From: Sneathiella aquimaris | GTDB taxonomy: Bacteria > Pseudomonadota > Alphaproteobacteria > Sneathiellales > Sneathiellaceae | Assembly: GCF_026409565.1 (NCBI RefSeq) | Contig: NZ_CP112881.1 | Coordinates: forward strand, 1,039,501-1,103,500 | Reading direction: 5' to 3' | Length of the DNA stretch: 64,000 nucleotides | In this document: piece after piece, positions 25,933 through 35,603 of the stretch | Layout: each line of letters starts with the position of its first letter | Numbering within the stretch: position 1 is the first letter of the stretch | The notes under the pieces: generated by a model | The model's input: the letters and a program-made list of their open reading frames with translations, nothing else | What the model was told of the DNA's origin: nothing | Databases searched by the model: none | Translations under genes and position numbers: made by a program

Positions 25933-28678
25933 CGGTCTGGTCATAACCGTTTCGTTCCTGTATCTGGGCCTGCTCTTTGCTATCGCCCATTATGTGGATA
26001 CCCGGGCTGGTTTAAAACGCATCCTTTCCCGTAACCCCTATATTTATACACTTTCCATCGCCGTTTTCTGTACGTCCTGGACGTTTTATGGCAGCGTCGG
26101 GCGCGCGGCGACGACAGGGCTGGACTTTTTGCCCATCTATCTGGGGCCTACCTTGGTGTTCGTTCTGTGGTCGTTTGTCTGGATCAAGATTATCCGCATT
26201 TGCAAGCAACGGCGCATCACCTCGATTGCTGATTTTATTGCCTCCCGGTACGGGAAAAGTACCATGCTGGGCGGATTGGTTACGATCATCGCTGTGGTCG
26301 GGATCATGCCTTATATCTCTCTACAGCTTAAATCGATTGCAACCAGTTTCCGGATCCTGATTACATCCTCAGGTGGTCTGTTACCAACAACGCCAGTTGA
26401 GCCTTTGTTTTTTGTCGATACGACGTTGGTGGTGGCTGTTGCGCTGGCATTATTCGCCATCCTTTTCGGAACACGTCACATTGATGCCAGTGAACACCAT
26501 GAGGGTTTGGTCGCGGCGATTGCTTTTGAAAGTGTTGTAAAGTTGCTCGCTTTTTTGACGGTCGGTGGCTTTGTAACATATGGGATTTTCAACGGCTTCA
26601 CGGATATTTTTCAGCGGGCGTCGGTTGATCCTTCTTTATCGCAACTCTTTACGGTCAGTCAGGGGCAGGGGTATAGCTTGTGGATGACCATGACGTTACT
26701 GTCTATGGCGGCGATCATATGCTTGCCCCGGCAATTTTATATAACGGCTGTCGAAAATCCCGATGAAGGATATGTTCGGAAAGCCACATGGTTGTTTCCT
26801 GCCTATCTTCTGGTCATTAATATTTTTGTTCTTCCCATCGCAATCGGGGGGCGCCTTGCCTTTGCGGGTACACCAGCCGATGCTGATATGTTCGTTCTGA
26901 CTGTACCGCTTTATTATGATCACGGGTTTATTGCTCTTTTTGCTTTTCTTGGGGGGTTGTCAGCCGCGACCTCCATGGTGATTGTTGCGTCCATTGCGCT
27001 GAGCACCATGGTGTGCAATGACCTTGTTATGCCAGTTCTGTTGCGCTGGAAATGGTTGAATATAAGCCGGAATGCTGATTTGACCGGACTTTTGCTGTTT
27101 ATCCGGCGCGCCAGCATTCTTCTTATCCTTGTTCTGGGATATGGCTATTATCTGTTTGCCAGTGAAAGCCATTCTCTTGTGACCATCGGCTTGGTGTCCT
27201 TTGCCGCAGCGGCGCAGTTTGCGCCAGCGATTATTGGGGGCATCTTTTGGAAGGACGCCAACTTTAAAGGCGCACTGACCGGATTGCTCGGTGGGTTCAT
27301 CCTTTGGGTATATACGTTGCTGCTTCCCTCTCTTGCTCAGTCCGGGTGGCTTCCGCTCAGTTTTATCGAGGAAGGGCTCTTCGGTATCAATCTCCTTAAG
27401 CCCTATGCCTTGTTTGGTCTCGAAGGGTTTGACCGACTAACCCATGCCCTGTTCTGGAGCATGTTCTTCAATATCGGTTGTTACTGGATCATTTCATTAT
27501 TGACCCAGCAGACCGCGCTGGAGCGTATTCAGGCCAAATTGTTTGTTGATGTTTTCGAGTATTCGGAAGGGGAGCGCGACAACAGTTATTGGAAAGGGTC
27601 TGTTACGATTGGAGATTTGCAGCAACTGGTTGGCCGCTTCGTTGGAGTAAAAAAGGTGGCGGATGCTTTTGACAGTTTTGCTCGGGATAAAAAAATAAAT
27701 CTCCGTAAAAGTCAGATTGTGGATGTTCAGTTCCTGAATTTTGCGGAAAAGCTTCTTGCGGGATCCATTGGTTCAGCCACCGCAAGGGTGATGGTCGGAT
27801 CAATCGTAAAGGGCGAAGTCGTCAGCCTTGACGAGGTATATCGGATTCTGGATGAGACAAGCCAGGTTATTGAATATAGTCATAAGCTCGAACAGAAATC
27901 GACTGAACTTGAGGAAGCGACGGCACAGTTGCAGATGGCAAATGCCCGGCTGAAAGAACTGGATTCTTTGAAAGATGATTTCCTGTCGATGGTTAGCCAT
28001 GAATTGCGGACACCCTTAACAAGTTTGCGGGCATTTGGCGAGATTTTACAGGACAATCCCAACGTGTCATTGGCGGAGAGAAAGCAGTTTCTGGGGATCA
28101 TCATTAATGAAAGTGAGCGGCTTACCCGTTTGATTGATCAACTTCTTGATCTTGCCAAGATGGAAGCGGGACGGATGGATTGGTCGCTGGCTGATGTAGA
28201 TGCGTGCCAGGTCATCCGGGAGGCTGTCGGTACACTGGATGCCTTGATACTTGAAAATAACATCAGGTTAGATCTTCAATTGGCGCCGGGGTTGCCAAAA
28301 ATTCGGGCGGATCGGGATCAATTGATGCAGGTGATTATTAATCTGGTCTCGAACGCGATCAAATTTTGTGACCAAGACGCGGGCGAAATTCTGGTTGCTG
28401 CCAAAGAACAGGAGACGGGCCTGCTTATTTCGGTGGAGGATAACGGCATTGGTGTGCCCGCACCGCTTAAGGAAAAAATCTTTGAGCGCTTCCATCAATC
28501 CCATTCCGTGGCGCAGGAAAAGCCGCAAGGGTCGGGGCTTGGGCTTGCGATTTGTCGGCAGATTGTCACCTATCTCGATGGACGTATCTGGGTTGAAAAT
28601 AAAACCGAGGGTGGCGCGCGGTTTTATTTTACAATTCCATTTCAGCAGGATGAAGAGTTACGTCAAATAGCTGAGTAA
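25925..28678 (+). CDS. Sodium:solute symporter-histidine kinase fusion (CbrA/CrbS type)
   Basis: 917 residues from the ATG at 25925; the open frame extends upstream but only over the preceding gene. Residues 1 to about 520 form a multi-helix SSF transporter domain (PRQFYITAVENPD is the typical internal block), then a STAC-like linker (GDLQQLVGRFVGVKKVADAF), a short coiled coil and a histidine kinase: His692 in MVSHELRTPLTSLR, N-box NLVSNAIKFC, DNGIGV and GSGLGLAI. Relatives CbrA and CrbS couple transport or sensing of histidine or acetate to gene control; CrbS activates acs. Location just behind acs supports an acetate-related role, by inference. There is no receiver domain. Confidence 0.92.
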   Translation: MSSGLVITVSFLYLGLLFAIAHYVDTRAGLKRILSRNPYIYTLSIAVFCTSWTFYGSVGRAATTGLDFLPIYLGPTLVFVLWSFVWIKIIRICKQRRITSIADFIASRYGKSTMLGGLVTIIAVVGIMPYISLQLKSIATSFRILITSSGGLLPTTPVEPLFFVDTTLVVAVALALFAILFGTRHIDASEHHEGLVAAIAFESVVKLLAFLTVGGFVTYGIFNGFTDIFQRASVDPSLSQLFTVSQGQGYSLWMTMTLLSMAAIICLPRQFYITAVENPDEGYVRKATWLFPAYLLVINIFVLPIAIGGRLAFAGTPADADMFVLTVPLYYDHGFIALFAFLGGLSAATSMVIVASIALSTMVCNDLVMPVLLRWKWLNISRNADLTGLLLFIRRASILLILVLGYGYYLFASESHSLVTIGLVSFAAAAQFAPAIIGGIFWKDANFKGALTGLLGGFILWVYTLLLPSLAQSGWLPLSFIEEGLFGINLLKPYALFGLEGFDRLTHALFWSMFFNIGCYWIISLLTQQTALERIQAKLFVDVFEYSEGERDNSYWKGSVTIGDLQQLVGRFVGVKKVADAFDSFARDKKINLRKSQIVDVQFLNFAEKLLAGSIGSATARVMVGSIVKGEVVSLDEVYRILDETSQVIEYSHKLEQKSTELEEATAQLQMANARLKELDSLKDDFLSMVSHELRTPLTSLRAFGEILQDNPNVSLAERKQFLGIIINESERLTRLIDQLLDLAKMEAGRMDWSLADVDACQVIREAVGTLDALILENNIRLDLQLAPGLPKIRADRDQLMQVIINLVSNAIKFCDQDAGEILVAAKEQETGLLISVEDNGIGVPAPLKEKIFERFHQSHSVAQEKPQGSGLGLAICRQIVTYLDGRIWVENKTEGGARFYFTIPFQQDEELRQIAE

Positions 28679-28684
28679 ACGGGA

Positions 28685-29461
28685 CTAAAAAAACAGATGA
28701 CCCGCTGACCTGTAGACCATCGATAAACCGACAAGCAGGATCAGAACAAGAACCACTTTTTTGAAGAAAACCGGATCAACCCGCCTGCGCAGAACGGTGC
28801 CAATCCATATACCCAACAGAATGGGAACCATACCCGCAAGCCCATAAAAAGCTTCTATAGGGCCAAGAATATCTGTTCGTTGCAGGGAGATTGCCAGAAC
28901 CAGACTGCCTGAGAATAACAGGACACTGACGACAGAAACAAACCGTTCTTTTGTTAAACCAAGGGACACAAAGAAAAAGATGGGCATGATACCGAAAAGG
29001 GACGTCATGCCTCCTATAATGCCAGATGAAACACCGATAATCGGAGCGATAATTTCCTGCTGTTTTTTCAGGACCGTTAGTGATTTTCCCATTAAATCCA
29101 GAGACGTAACAATGAGAAGAATGATCCCCAGCATGATTGTCAGGATATCAGTATTTACCACGGCCAGAAAATAGGCCCCCACGGGAAGCGTCACCAATAA
29201 GGGAACCAGTAAGGTCCAATGACGCCGGATAGATCCTTTTACATCCCCAGAGATAGTCATTTGAACGAGATTGCTGAGGGTCATGGGAATGGCCAGCACC
29301 GAAATGGCAAATGGCAGGGGCAGGACGAGAATTATGATCGGAATTGATACCGTCGGCAATCCGAAAGAGGAAACCCCTTTCACAAAGCCACCAAATAACA
29401 AGGCCGCGCAGATAACAGCAAAATGAAGACTATTAAAGTCCTGGATGATTTGTTCGATCAT
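28685..29461 (-). CDS. TauE/SafE-family membrane permease
   Basis: 258 residues, about eight hydrophobic helices. The opening FGGFVKGVSSFGLPTVSIPIIILVLP and the mid-protein repeat SSGIIGGMTSLFGIMPIFFF are the two internally related halves of TauE/SafE transporters. Members export sulfite, sulfoacetate or other organic anions; the substrate here is unknown. Its start overlaps the GST stop by 4 bp (ATGA), so the two genes are coupled. Confidence 0.88.
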   Translation of the reverse strand: MIEQIIQDFNSLHFAVICAALLFGGFVKGVSSFGLPTVSIPIIILVLPLPFAISVLAIPMTLSNLVQMTISGDVKGSIRRHWTLLVPLLVTLPVGAYFLAVVNTDILTIMLGIILLIVTSLDLMGKSLTVLKKQQEIIAPIIGVSSGIIGGMTSLFGIMPIFFFVSLGLTKERFVSVVSVLLFSGSLVLAISLQRTDILGPIEAFYGLAGMVPILLGIWIGTVLRRRVDPVFFKKVVLVLILLVGLSMVYRSAGHLFF

Positions 29462-30099
29462 TCTTTTTTCTTATGTGATGTCGGGATATCATTGACGAAG
29501 CTCGGAACATGATAGCCCTTTTTTACAGCGGGTCGTTGAGCGATGGTTTCGTACCATCTTTGGACATTGGGATAGTCAGACAGAGCCATCCCCTGCCATT
29601 CAAATCTGGAAATCCACGGCCAGACTGCCATATCTGCAATCGAATAGGTAGTGGCAATATAATTTTTCCCGGCCAATTGTTTGTCCAAAACGCCGTATAA
29701 ACGTTCGGCTTCCGCCTTGAATCGGGTTTGTGCATAATCTGAAACGCCTGGATTGAAATGACAAAAATGATGGACTTGTCCAAGTATTGGGCCGGCTCCA
29801 CCCATTTGCCACATCAGCCATTCAATGGCCTTCCAGTAGAGGTTTCCTTCCGGTAGAAATTGCCCCGACTTTTGAGCCAGATAAAGTAATATGGCGCCGC
29901 TTTCCATCAAGGATATTCCCGTGTCATGGTCGTGAATAGCGGGTATCTTATTATTCGGGCTAATAGCAAGGAACTTAGGATCGAATTGTTCGTTTTCTCC
30001 AATATTTACGGGATGGACGGTGTAGGGAAGAGACGTTTCCTCCAACATGATTGATACTTTTCGTCCGTTTGGCGTGCCCCAAGTATAAAGGTCGATCAT
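29458..30099 (-). CDS. Glutathione S-transferase-like protein (YfcG/Nu class)
   Basis: 213 residues. N-terminal thioredoxin-fold domain with TPNGRKVSIMLEE, the active-site region typical of YfcG/YghU proteins, and the glutathione-binding ESGAILLYLA; helical C-terminal domain with YSIADMAVWPW. YfcG-type enzymes act mainly as glutathione-dependent disulfide-bond reductases. Overlaps the downstream permease gene by 4 bp and is divergent from the oxidoreductase operon across a short promoter region that contains a palindrome. Confidence 0.88.
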   Translation of the reverse strand: MIDLYTWGTPNGRKVSIMLEETSLPYTVHPVNIGENEQFDPKFLAISPNNKIPAIHDHDTGISLMESGAILLYLAQKSGQFLPEGNLYWKAIEWLMWQMGGAGPILGQVHHFCHFNPGVSDYAQTRFKAEAERLYGVLDKQLAGKNYIATTYSIADMAVWPWISRFEWQGMALSDYPNVQRWYETIAQRPAVKKGYHVPSFVNDIPTSHKKKE

Positions 30100-30146
30100 A
30101 AATCTGACTCCATTCCTGCTTTTGCATTGAATTTAATTTCTTTTAC

Positions 30147-30159
30147 TCTGATTATCAGA
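30147..30159. promoter_or_regulatory. 13-bp palindrome between divergent GST and oxidoreductase genes
   Basis: TCTGAT-T-ATCAGA is perfectly symmetric and lies centrally in the 102-bp divergent promoter region. Candidate operator shared by both units. Confidence 0.4.
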
Positions 30160-30201
30160 AATGGCGCAGACTGCAAATCAGCATAAGAAAAGGTAGCAAT
30201 A

Positions 30202-31209
30202 ATGAAAGCGTATGTAATCGGGGAAGGTTCCGGATTAGAGGCCCTGACGTTAATCGAGAGAGATGTTCCCAAGCCCGGTCCCGGAGAAGTTCTTGTTCGA
30301 ATGAAAGCCAACTCGATTAACTACCGTGATTTGTTGACCATAAAAAATGCGGGTGCCAGAGGTATCACAGATCAACGCATTCCAAATTCGGATGGCGCGG
30401 GCGTTATTGAAGCCGTGGGTGAAGGTGTCACACGCTATCAGGCCGGCGACCGGGTGGTTGGCTGTTTTTTCCAGAATTGGGTCAGTGGCCCCATTACAGA
30501 AAAAACAATGTTGTCCGCATTAGGCGGCCCGATTGACGGGGTGCTGGCAGAATATGTTGTGTTAAAGGAGCAGGGTGTCTTGCCTATTCCCGACAGCCTG
30601 TCATTTGAACAAGCCGCAACATTGCCTTGCGCGGCGGTAACCGCATGGAATTGCCTGATTGAAAAAGGGGAAGCGAAAGCCGGGGATACCGCTTTATTGC
30701 TGGGAACAGGCGGCGTTTCCATTTTTGCACAGCAAATCGCCAAATTTTGCGGTATTCAGACGATTGTAACCTCCAGTAGCGATGAAAAACTTGCACGCGT
30801 GAAAAAACTTGGGGCCCGTACCTTGATCAATTATCGGGATCAGCCAGAATGGGAAAATGCAGTATTGGACGCGACAAATGGAAGAGGCGTCGATGTCGTG
30901 ATTGAGGTAGGAGGTGCCGGTACGCTGGCGAAATCAGTGGAAGCGGTTCGGATCGGCGGTACTGTGTCGTTGGTCGGCGTACTCACCGGCGGCACGATTG
31001 ACCCGACTTCCATCATGCGAAAATCTGTAAAACTTCAGGGGATTTATGTTGGCCCCCAAGATATGTTTGCCAGGTTGATCCGGGCGATCGACTATAATGA
31101 ACTCAACCCCGTTATCGAGGAAACTGTAGCGTTTGATGAAGCAAAAGATGCTTATCGATTAATGGAAAGTGGTCAGCATTTTGGGAAAATTGTTATTGCC
31201 TTTTCTTAA
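30202..31209 (+). CDS. Zinc-independent medium-chain alcohol dehydrogenase/quinone oxidoreductase
   Basis: 335 residues. N-terminal catalytic domain with NSINYRDLLTIKNAG and PNSDGAGVIEAVGEGV, then a Rossmann domain with LLGTGGVSIFAQQIAKFCG for NAD(P) binding. The structural-zinc cysteine cluster and the catalytic Cys/His ligands of classical alcohol dehydrogenases are absent, which points to the zinc-less quinone-oxidoreductase branch. Substrate unknown. First gene of a three-gene operon with 26 bp to the next start. Confidence 0.88.
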   Translation: MKAYVIGEGSGLEALTLIERDVPKPGPGEVLVRMKANSINYRDLLTIKNAGARGITDQRIPNSDGAGVIEAVGEGVTRYQAGDRVVGCFFQNWVSGPITEKTMLSALGGPIDGVLAEYVVLKEQGVLPIPDSLSFEQAATLPCAAVTAWNCLIEKGEAKAGDTALLLGTGGVSIFAQQIAKFCGIQTIVTSSSDEKLARVKKLGARTLINYRDQPEWENAVLDATNGRGVDVVIEVGGAGTLAKSVEAVRIGGTVSLVGVLTGGTIDPTSIMRKSVKLQGIYVGPQDMFARLIRAIDYNELNPVIEETVAFDEAKDAYRLMESGQHFGKIVIAFS

Positions 31210-31235
31210 CTGAAAAACGGCAAGGAGGAAGTTTT

Positions 31236-32087
31236 ATGAAGTTATTACGCTATGGCCCAACAGGCTCAGAGAAACCCGCGTTGCTTGATGACGAGGGGAA
31301 CGTTCGGGATTTGTCTTCTGTAATCAGTGATGTTAATGGCAGCTCTCTCACAGATGATGCACTGGCTTCTTTGAAGGCAGTGGATCCAGGCAGCCTCCCG
31401 ATTGTGAACGAGACCGGCCGCATCGGGCCTTGTGTCGCAAATGTCGGGAAGTTGATTTGCATTGGTCTGAATTATTCAGATCATGCTGAAGAAACGGGCA
31501 ATCCAATTCCTAAAGAACCGATTGTTTTTATGAAGGCGACCAGTTCAATTTGTGGACCCAATGATGATATCGAAATCCCACGGAATTCGGTCAAAACAGA
31601 CTGGGAAGTGGAACTGGGTGTTGTGATCGGAAAGCGGGCGAAATATGTTTCAGAAGCAAATGCACTGGATTATGTCGCTGGTTATTGTGCTGTAAATGAT
31701 GTTTCAGAACGGGAGTTCCAGACAGAGCGTTCCGGGCAATGGGTCAAAGGTAAAAGTCATGATACTTTTGCGCCATTGGGTCCATGGATGGTTACAAAAG
31801 ACGAAGTGCCCGATCCGCAGAATGTATCTATGTGGCTGGATGTTGACGGGCATCGGTTTCAGGATGGATCAACAAAAACAATGATTTTCGGTGTTCAGGA
31901 AATCGTTTCTTATTTGAGCAATTTTATGACCTTGGAACCAGGTGATATTATTTCCACCGGAACACCTCCTGGTGTGGGGATGGGGCAAAAACCTGATCCT
32001 GTTTACCTGAAGGTAGGTCAGGAGATTCGTATGGGGGTTGAAGGACTGGGCGAACAATCTCAGAAAACAATCGCAGCCAGAGACTAA
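31236..32087 (+). CDS. Fumarylacetoacetate hydrolase-family protein
   Basis: 283 residues. The FAH core starts at CIGLNYSDHAEETGNPIP; metal ligands are expected in DWEVELGVVIG and in GYCAVNDVSERE, both present, and GDIISTGTPPGVGMGQ near residue 245 is a family landmark. Members cleave C-C bonds in 2,4-dioxo or acylpyruvate compounds or decarboxylate oxaloacetate. The length and WVKGKSHDTFAPLGPW suggest the acylpyruvase/2,4-diketo-3-deoxysugar-acid hydrolase group. Middle gene of the operon; AAGGAGGAAG precedes its ATG. Confidence 0.9.
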   Translation: MKLLRYGPTGSEKPALLDDEGNVRDLSSVISDVNGSSLTDDALASLKAVDPGSLPIVNETGRIGPCVANVGKLICIGLNYSDHAEETGNPIPKEPIVFMKATSSICGPNDDIEIPRNSVKTDWEVELGVVIGKRAKYVSEANALDYVAGYCAVNDVSEREFQTERSGQWVKGKSHDTFAPLGPWMVTKDEVPDPQNVSMWLDVDGHRFQDGSTKTMIFGVQEIVSYLSNFMTLEPGDIISTGTPPGVGMGQKPDPVYLKVGQEIRMGVEGLGEQSQKTIAARD

Positions 32088-32109
32088 GCAGACACTAAAA
32101 GAGGAAAGA

Positions 32110-33327
32110 ATGGAAAAGACCTGTACACCTGAAGCTCTGGGATTTTCGTCCGCGCGCTTGGATTATATTACGGACTGGATGAAACGCTATGTCGATGCGG
32201 GTAAGTTACCCGGTGCCCAGACCGTTGTGATGAGAGGCGGCGAAGTTGCCTATTCAGGCTGGACAGGCTTTTCTGACGTAGAGAACAAAGTTCGCTGGCA
32301 GGAAGATACAATCGCCCGGTTTTATTCCATGACCAAACCGGTTTCTTCATTGGCCTTGATGACATTGTATGAGCGGGGTCTTTTTCATCTGGATGATCCG
32401 ATTGAAACCTTTATTCCGGCTTTTAAGGACATGCGGGTCTTGCGGAAAAATGCTCAGTCTGTTGATGATACGGAACCGTGCAAAACAAAGCCGACAGTCC
32501 ATCATTTGCTAACGCATTGTTCTGGTTTGACTTACGATTTCAATCTTGGGGTTCTGGAAACCCTGTATGGCGAAGAAAAAATGGACTTTGGTCCCCGGCG
32601 CGGAACGCTGGAAGACCAGATTGACCGCTTGGCTCAAATGCCTTTGAAATTTGAGCCTGGCAGCCGATGGAATTATGGGGTTTCAACAGATGTTGTTGGC
32701 CGCCTTGTGGAGATTATTTCGGGGCAAAGCCTTGATCAGTATTTTAACGATACATTTTTTGAGCCTCTGGGTATGAAGGATACCGCTTTTGATTTCGGGC
32801 CTGAACAGCAAGGCCGGGTTGCTGCCAGTTATACACCGAACACGGATGGTTCTCTTAAGCTGGTCGAAAATGCATCGAACAGTGTTTATGCGAAAGGGAA
32901 TGTTCAAGGTCTTTCTGGCGGGGGCGGATTGCTTTCTACCGCTGGAGATTACTTGAAATTTGCCGATATGATCCGGCGTCGCGGCAGGTTTGGCGATCAG
33001 CAGATCCTTGGAACCCGCACCATGGACTTTATCATGCAGAATCATATGCCGGGGGATCTTGCTTCGATGGGGCAGCCGGTGTTTTCAGAAGTATCGTTTG
33101 CCGGGGTCGGGTTTGGCCTCGGCGGTTGGGTGATGCTCGATCCAACGAAGGCTCAGATGATGGGTAGCCCCGGTGACTTCGGATGGGGCGGGATGGCGAG
33201 TACAGTCTTTTGGGTTGACCCTCTTGAAGATATGGTTGTGCTGTTCCTGACCCAGTTACTTCCTTCCAGCTATTATCCGTTGCGAAAAGAACTACGCGCG
33301 CTGGCCTATCAGGCGATGATAGACTAG
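32110..33327 (+). CDS. Serine hydrolase of the class C beta-lactamase/esterase family
   Basis: 405 residues from the ATG at 32110 with GAGGAAAG upstream. Catalytic Ser73-x-x-Lys76 in RFYSMTKPV and the tyrosine motif WNYGVSTDVVG are visible. There is no export signal, so it is cytoplasmic and more likely an esterase or peptidase (EstB-like) than an antibiotic-resistance enzyme. It follows the FAH gene after 22 bp and ends the operon. A weak hairpin follows. Confidence 0.88.
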   Translation: MEKTCTPEALGFSSARLDYITDWMKRYVDAGKLPGAQTVVMRGGEVAYSGWTGFSDVENKVRWQEDTIARFYSMTKPVSSLALMTLYERGLFHLDDPIETFIPAFKDMRVLRKNAQSVDDTEPCKTKPTVHHLLTHCSGLTYDFNLGVLETLYGEEKMDFGPRRGTLEDQIDRLAQMPLKFEPGSRWNYGVSTDVVGRLVEIISGQSLDQYFNDTFFEPLGMKDTAFDFGPEQQGRVAASYTPNTDGSLKLVENASNSVYAKGNVQGLSGGGGLLSTAGDYLKFADMIRRRGRFGDQQILGTRTMDFIMQNHMPGDLASMGQPVFSEVSFAGVGFGLGGWVMLDPTKAQMMGSPGDFGWGGMASTVFWVDPLEDMVVLFLTQLLPSSYYPLRKELRALAYQAMID

Positions 33328-33364
33328 GTATTTTCAACGGCCTGCAAGGCCTGCTTATCTAAGG

Positions 33365-33388
33365 TTCCAAGAAGCCTTTGGAATTTTT
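33365..33388 (+). terminator. Weak hairpin with T-run before zwf
   Basis: TTCCAA (33365-33370) and TTGGAA (33378-33383) with a 7-nt loop, followed by TTTTT. A short stem, but it is correctly placed to end the serine hydrolase operon. Confidence 0.4.
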
Positions 33389-33412
33389 AACTTCTTTAAA
33401 ATCGAGGCACGA

Positions 33413-34891
33413 ATGAGTATTGCGCTTGGGGTGGATCCTTTTAACTTTGTCGTATTCGGCGGAACGGGTGATCTTGCTATCCGTAAGTTGATGCCCGCGC
33501 TTTTGTTCAGTGAATGTGATGATCGATTGCCGGATGAGGCCTCTATTATTGCGCTTGGCCGGACTGAGTTGAGTCAGCAGGAATATGCAGACATTGTTCG
33601 TGCCGGTTGTAAAAAATATATGGCGGATAACCTGTTCAGTGAGGAGAAGTGGGAAGCCTTCGCGAAGCGTCTGTGCTACTTCAAACTGGATATTGATGAA
33701 AAGCAGGACTTTTTAAAACTGGCTGAGCATCTTGATAAAACGGCGGACCGTGTTCGTGTTTTTTACCTGGCCACACATTCTTCCTTATTTGCGGCGGTTG
33801 GCGAAGGACTTCATGACGCTAACGCTATTCATGACCAGTCCCGGATTGTCCTTGAGAAGCCGCTCGGCATGGATCTGAAATCGGCGAAGGAAACCAACAG
33901 CCAGATCGCCCGTTTTTTCAAAGAAGATCAGATTTTCAGGATTGATCATTATCTTGGAAAGGAAACTGTCCAGAACCTGATGGTTTTGCGTTTTGGAAAT
34001 TCAATTTTTGAGCCCGTCTGGCATCACGGCATGATTGACCATGTACAGATAACCGTCGCTGAAACGGTCGGCGTAGAGGGACGCGGCGGGTATTATGATA
34101 AAAGTGGTGCCTTGCGCGATATGGTGCAAAACCATCTGGTCCAGCTATTGTGCCTTGTGGCGATGGAACCACCGGCACAATTCGATCAGGATGCAGTGCG
34201 GGATGAAAAATTAAAGATCCTGAAAAGTCTTCGACCGATCATGGGCGATCATGTGGAAAAAAACACAGTACGCGGTCAATATGCCGAAGGTGCGATTGAT
34301 CGCACGGCAACTCATAGCTATCTGGAAGACAGCGGGATTGAAGAAAGCAATACGGAAACGTTTGTTGCTATCAAGGCCGAGGTGGATAACTGGCGTTGGA
34401 CCGGTGTTCCCTTTTACTTGCGAACAGGCAAGCGTTTGCGGCAGCGATTTTCAGAGATCGTGATCGATTTCAAACCCGTTCCTCATCAGATTTTTCCTTC
34501 GCCGGGACAGGGAATGAAGCCAAATCGATTGATTATTCGTCTTCAGCCAGATGAAGGCATAAAATTGATCATGACAAGTAAGGTGCCGGGGCCGGGAGGG
34601 CTTCGTTTGCAACAGACACCCTTGAACTTGTCTTATTCCGATGTTTTCCGAAAACGCGCGCCGGATGCCTATGAGCGATTGATTTTGGATTCTGTTCGCG
34701 GGAATTCTACATTGTTTATGCGGCGCGATGAATTGGAGGCGGCCTGGAGCTGGGTTGAACCTATTCTGGAGGAATGGGAAAAAAGCGAAGAGGCCTTGGT
34801 TGACTATCCCGGCGGCACCATGGGGCCAACGGCGTCCACTGCATTAATTGCCCGGGATGGTCGGTCATGGCACGACGGCGGAGAGACTTAA
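33413..34891 (+). CDS. zwf: Glucose-6-phosphate 1-dehydrogenase
   Basis: 492 residues. NADP site FVVFGGTGDLAIRKLMPAL near the N-terminus, and the active-site signature RIDHYLGKETVQN in the middle with the catalytic His of DHYLGKE. The latter part has RTGKRLRQRFSEI, a substrate-binding segment. It oxidises glucose-6-phosphate to 6-phosphogluconolactone, the entry to the Entner-Doudoroff and pentose phosphate routes. pgl begins 3 bp after its stop. Confidence 0.96.
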   Translation: MSIALGVDPFNFVVFGGTGDLAIRKLMPALLFSECDDRLPDEASIIALGRTELSQQEYADIVRAGCKKYMADNLFSEEKWEAFAKRLCYFKLDIDEKQDFLKLAEHLDKTADRVRVFYLATHSSLFAAVGEGLHDANAIHDQSRIVLEKPLGMDLKSAKETNSQIARFFKEDQIFRIDHYLGKETVQNLMVLRFGNSIFEPVWHHGMIDHVQITVAETVGVEGRGGYYDKSGALRDMVQNHLVQLLCLVAMEPPAQFDQDAVRDEKLKILKSLRPIMGDHVEKNTVRGQYAEGAIDRTATHSYLEDSGIEESNTETFVAIKAEVDNWRWTGVPFYLRTGKRLRQRFSEIVIDFKPVPHQIFPSPGQGMKPNRLIIRLQPDEGIKLIMTSKVPGPGGLRLQQTPLNLSYSDVFRKRAPDAYERLILDSVRGNSTLFMRRDELEAAWSWVEPILEEWEKSEEALVDYPGGTMGPTASTALIARDGRSWHDGGET

Positions 34892-34894
34892 GGC

Positions 34895-35590
34895 ATGGTA
34901 TTGATCAGCGAGTGTCTGTTTTCAGATGCAGAAAAGCTGGATGAAAATCTGGCAAAAAAGGTGGGGGAACTGCTTTCGGTCGCCATTGCCGAGCGGGGCG
35001 CCGCCGTATTGGTTGTTTCTGGCGGAAACACACCTAAGAACATGTTTCGTAAATTGAGCCAAGAGAAACTTGATTGGGACAAAGTGACAATTTTGTTGGC
35101 AGACGAGCGCTGGGTTGAGACGGATAGTGATCGAAGCAATGAAAAAATGGTGCGCGCTTGCCTTCTGCGACATGCCGCTGCAGAGGCGCGCTTTATTGGC
35201 TACTATCATCCGGATAAAGCGGCAGAAGAAGCGCTGCCGGTTTTAAATGAAATGCTGGTGATGCTTCGCCAGCCGATTGATGTGCTGCTTCTGGGCATGG
35301 GGGAGGATGGACATACGGCATCGTTATTTCCCTGTGCCCCGAATGCCGCCGGTTTACTGAACCCGAATGAGCCATTGAAACTGGTTATTGTCGAACCAAT
35401 CTCTGCACCTGATAAACGAGTGAGCCTGTCGTTTCCGGTTCTTTGTCAGGCGCGTTCAACTGTTTTGCATATAACCGGTGAAATGAAGAAAGAAGTTTTA
35501 CAGAAGATCACCTCCGGGACGATTGATGCGCCCATCGGCGAAGTTTTGGCATCGGGTGATGGTCTCAAAATGTTGTACTGGTCGCCCTAG
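34895..35590 (+). CDS. pgl: 6-phosphogluconolactonase
   Basis: 231 residues, DevB/Pgl family of the NagB fold. Conserved blocks are [24 protein letters not shown] and [15 protein letters not shown]. It hydrolyses 6-phosphogluconolactone to 6-phosphogluconate. Located tightly between zwf and edd in pathway order. The start ATG directly follows the zwf stop. Confidence 0.94.
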   Translation: MVLISECLFSDAEKLDENLAKKVGELLSVAIAERGAAVLVVSGGNTPKNMFRKLSQEKLDWDKVTILLADERWVETDSDRSNEKMVRACLLRHAAAEARFIGYYHPDKAAEEALPVLNEMLVMLRQPIDVLLLGMGEDGHTASLFPCAPNAAGLLNPNEPLKLVIVEPISAPDKRVSLSFPVLCQARSTVLHITGEMKKEVLQKITSGTIDAPIGEVLASGDGLKMLYWSP

Positions 35591-35603
35591 AAAGGGAAAT
35601 GTC

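Noticed and set aside
32110-33327. Antibiotic resistance beta-lactamase
   Set aside because: SxxK is present, but there is no export signal and the setting is a metabolic operon; esterase/peptidase is more likely.
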